From NCBI GenBank assembly GCA_017448245.1, contig JAFSLV010000040.1, forward strand, positions 1-33,749: DNA of 33,749 bases, in the 5' to 3' direction. The notes below the pieces were generated by a model. The model was given only the letters and a program-made list of their open reading frames with translations. It did no database searches and was not told the DNA's origin. Shown in pieces: positions 33,709 through 33,749 of the stretch. The stretch is from Lachnospiraceae bacterium (GTDB lineage Bacteria; Bacillota; Clostridia; Lachnospirales; Lachnospiraceae). Within the stretch, counting starts at the first letter, position 1. Each line of letters opens with the position of its first letter. The position numbers and the translations under genes were made by a program.

Positions 33709-33749
33709 TTACGGACTGCAGCAGAATTCTCCGTGTAAGTCTTTAGTGA
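33709..33749 (-). CDS. 3' end of a gene cut by the right edge
   Basis: One minus-strand frame reads TKDLHGEFCCSP and then stops at 33709-33711, just before the terminator. The position of the terminator makes this the best frame, but only 13 codons are visible and the product cannot be named. Confidence 0.3.
   Translation of the reverse strand, partial: TKDLHGEFCCSP

Overview
The window looks like a chromosomal segment of a Lachnospiraceae-type member of Clostridia. I base this on the Firmicutes-style DnaE1 polymerase, a YtrA-type GntR regulator with its ABC operon, a CoaX-type pantothenate kinase, many extended -10 (TGnTATAAT) promoters, strong AGGAGG ribosome binding sites, fairly GC-rich coding DNA, and an [FeFe]-hydrogenase/chemoreceptor fusion. 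This is recognition by eye, without a database search. No rRNA, tRNA, CRISPR array or intact insertion sequence was seen.

Layout. Positions 168-3079 (minus) hold a two-gene phosphorelay: a receiver-only regulator followed by a membrane hybrid histidine kinase. A 261-bp element with five hairpins and perfect 12-bp terminal inverted repeats (3173-3433) lies just behind a plus-strand promoter and ahead of an operon of a YugP-type zinc metallopeptidase and two MgtC/SapB membrane proteins (3466-5603). Positions 5598-7971 (minus) carry argF, coaX and a small unknown protein. Positions 8042-9594 form a small accessory island: two abutting gene remnants and a HigB/HigA-type toxin-antitoxin pair. Positions 9783-12995 (minus) read pfkA, a TrmH-family RNA methyltransferase, an NfeD-like protein and a slipin. 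Positions 13016-19695 (minus) carry a BCCT transporter and a complete Ugp-like operon (binding lipoprotein, ATPase, two permeases, phosphodiesterase). This set would import glycerol-3-phosphate or glycerophosphodiesters and hydrolyse the diesters. dnaE lies at 19832-23353 (plus).

Positions 23401-26310 (minus) are a GntR-controlled ABC export operon. It has a clear promoter with an overlapping 21-bp palindromic operator, and it is bracketed by families of GGGACGGTTCT repeats. Positions 26550-28276 (plus) carry a TPR protein and a DUF1461-type membrane protein whose only well-placed start codon is ATC. Positions 28280-28500 hold the scar of a deleted two-component system. Positions 28557-30542 (minus) encode a soluble sensor that joins ferredoxin, an H-cluster-like domain and a methyl-accepting chemotaxis signalling domain. 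Positions 30717-33575 (minus) are a tight four-gene operon: CAP-domain exoprotein, ComEC-like metallo-beta-lactamase protein, VTC-type polyphosphate polymerase and DUF4956 membrane protein. The right edge shows a terminator and the last few codons of another minus-strand gene.

The most interesting items are the structured 261-bp element, the hydrogenase-chemoreceptor with its possible attenuator leader, the VTC/DUF4956/MBL/CAP operon, the ATC start codon and the two gene-fusion scars.
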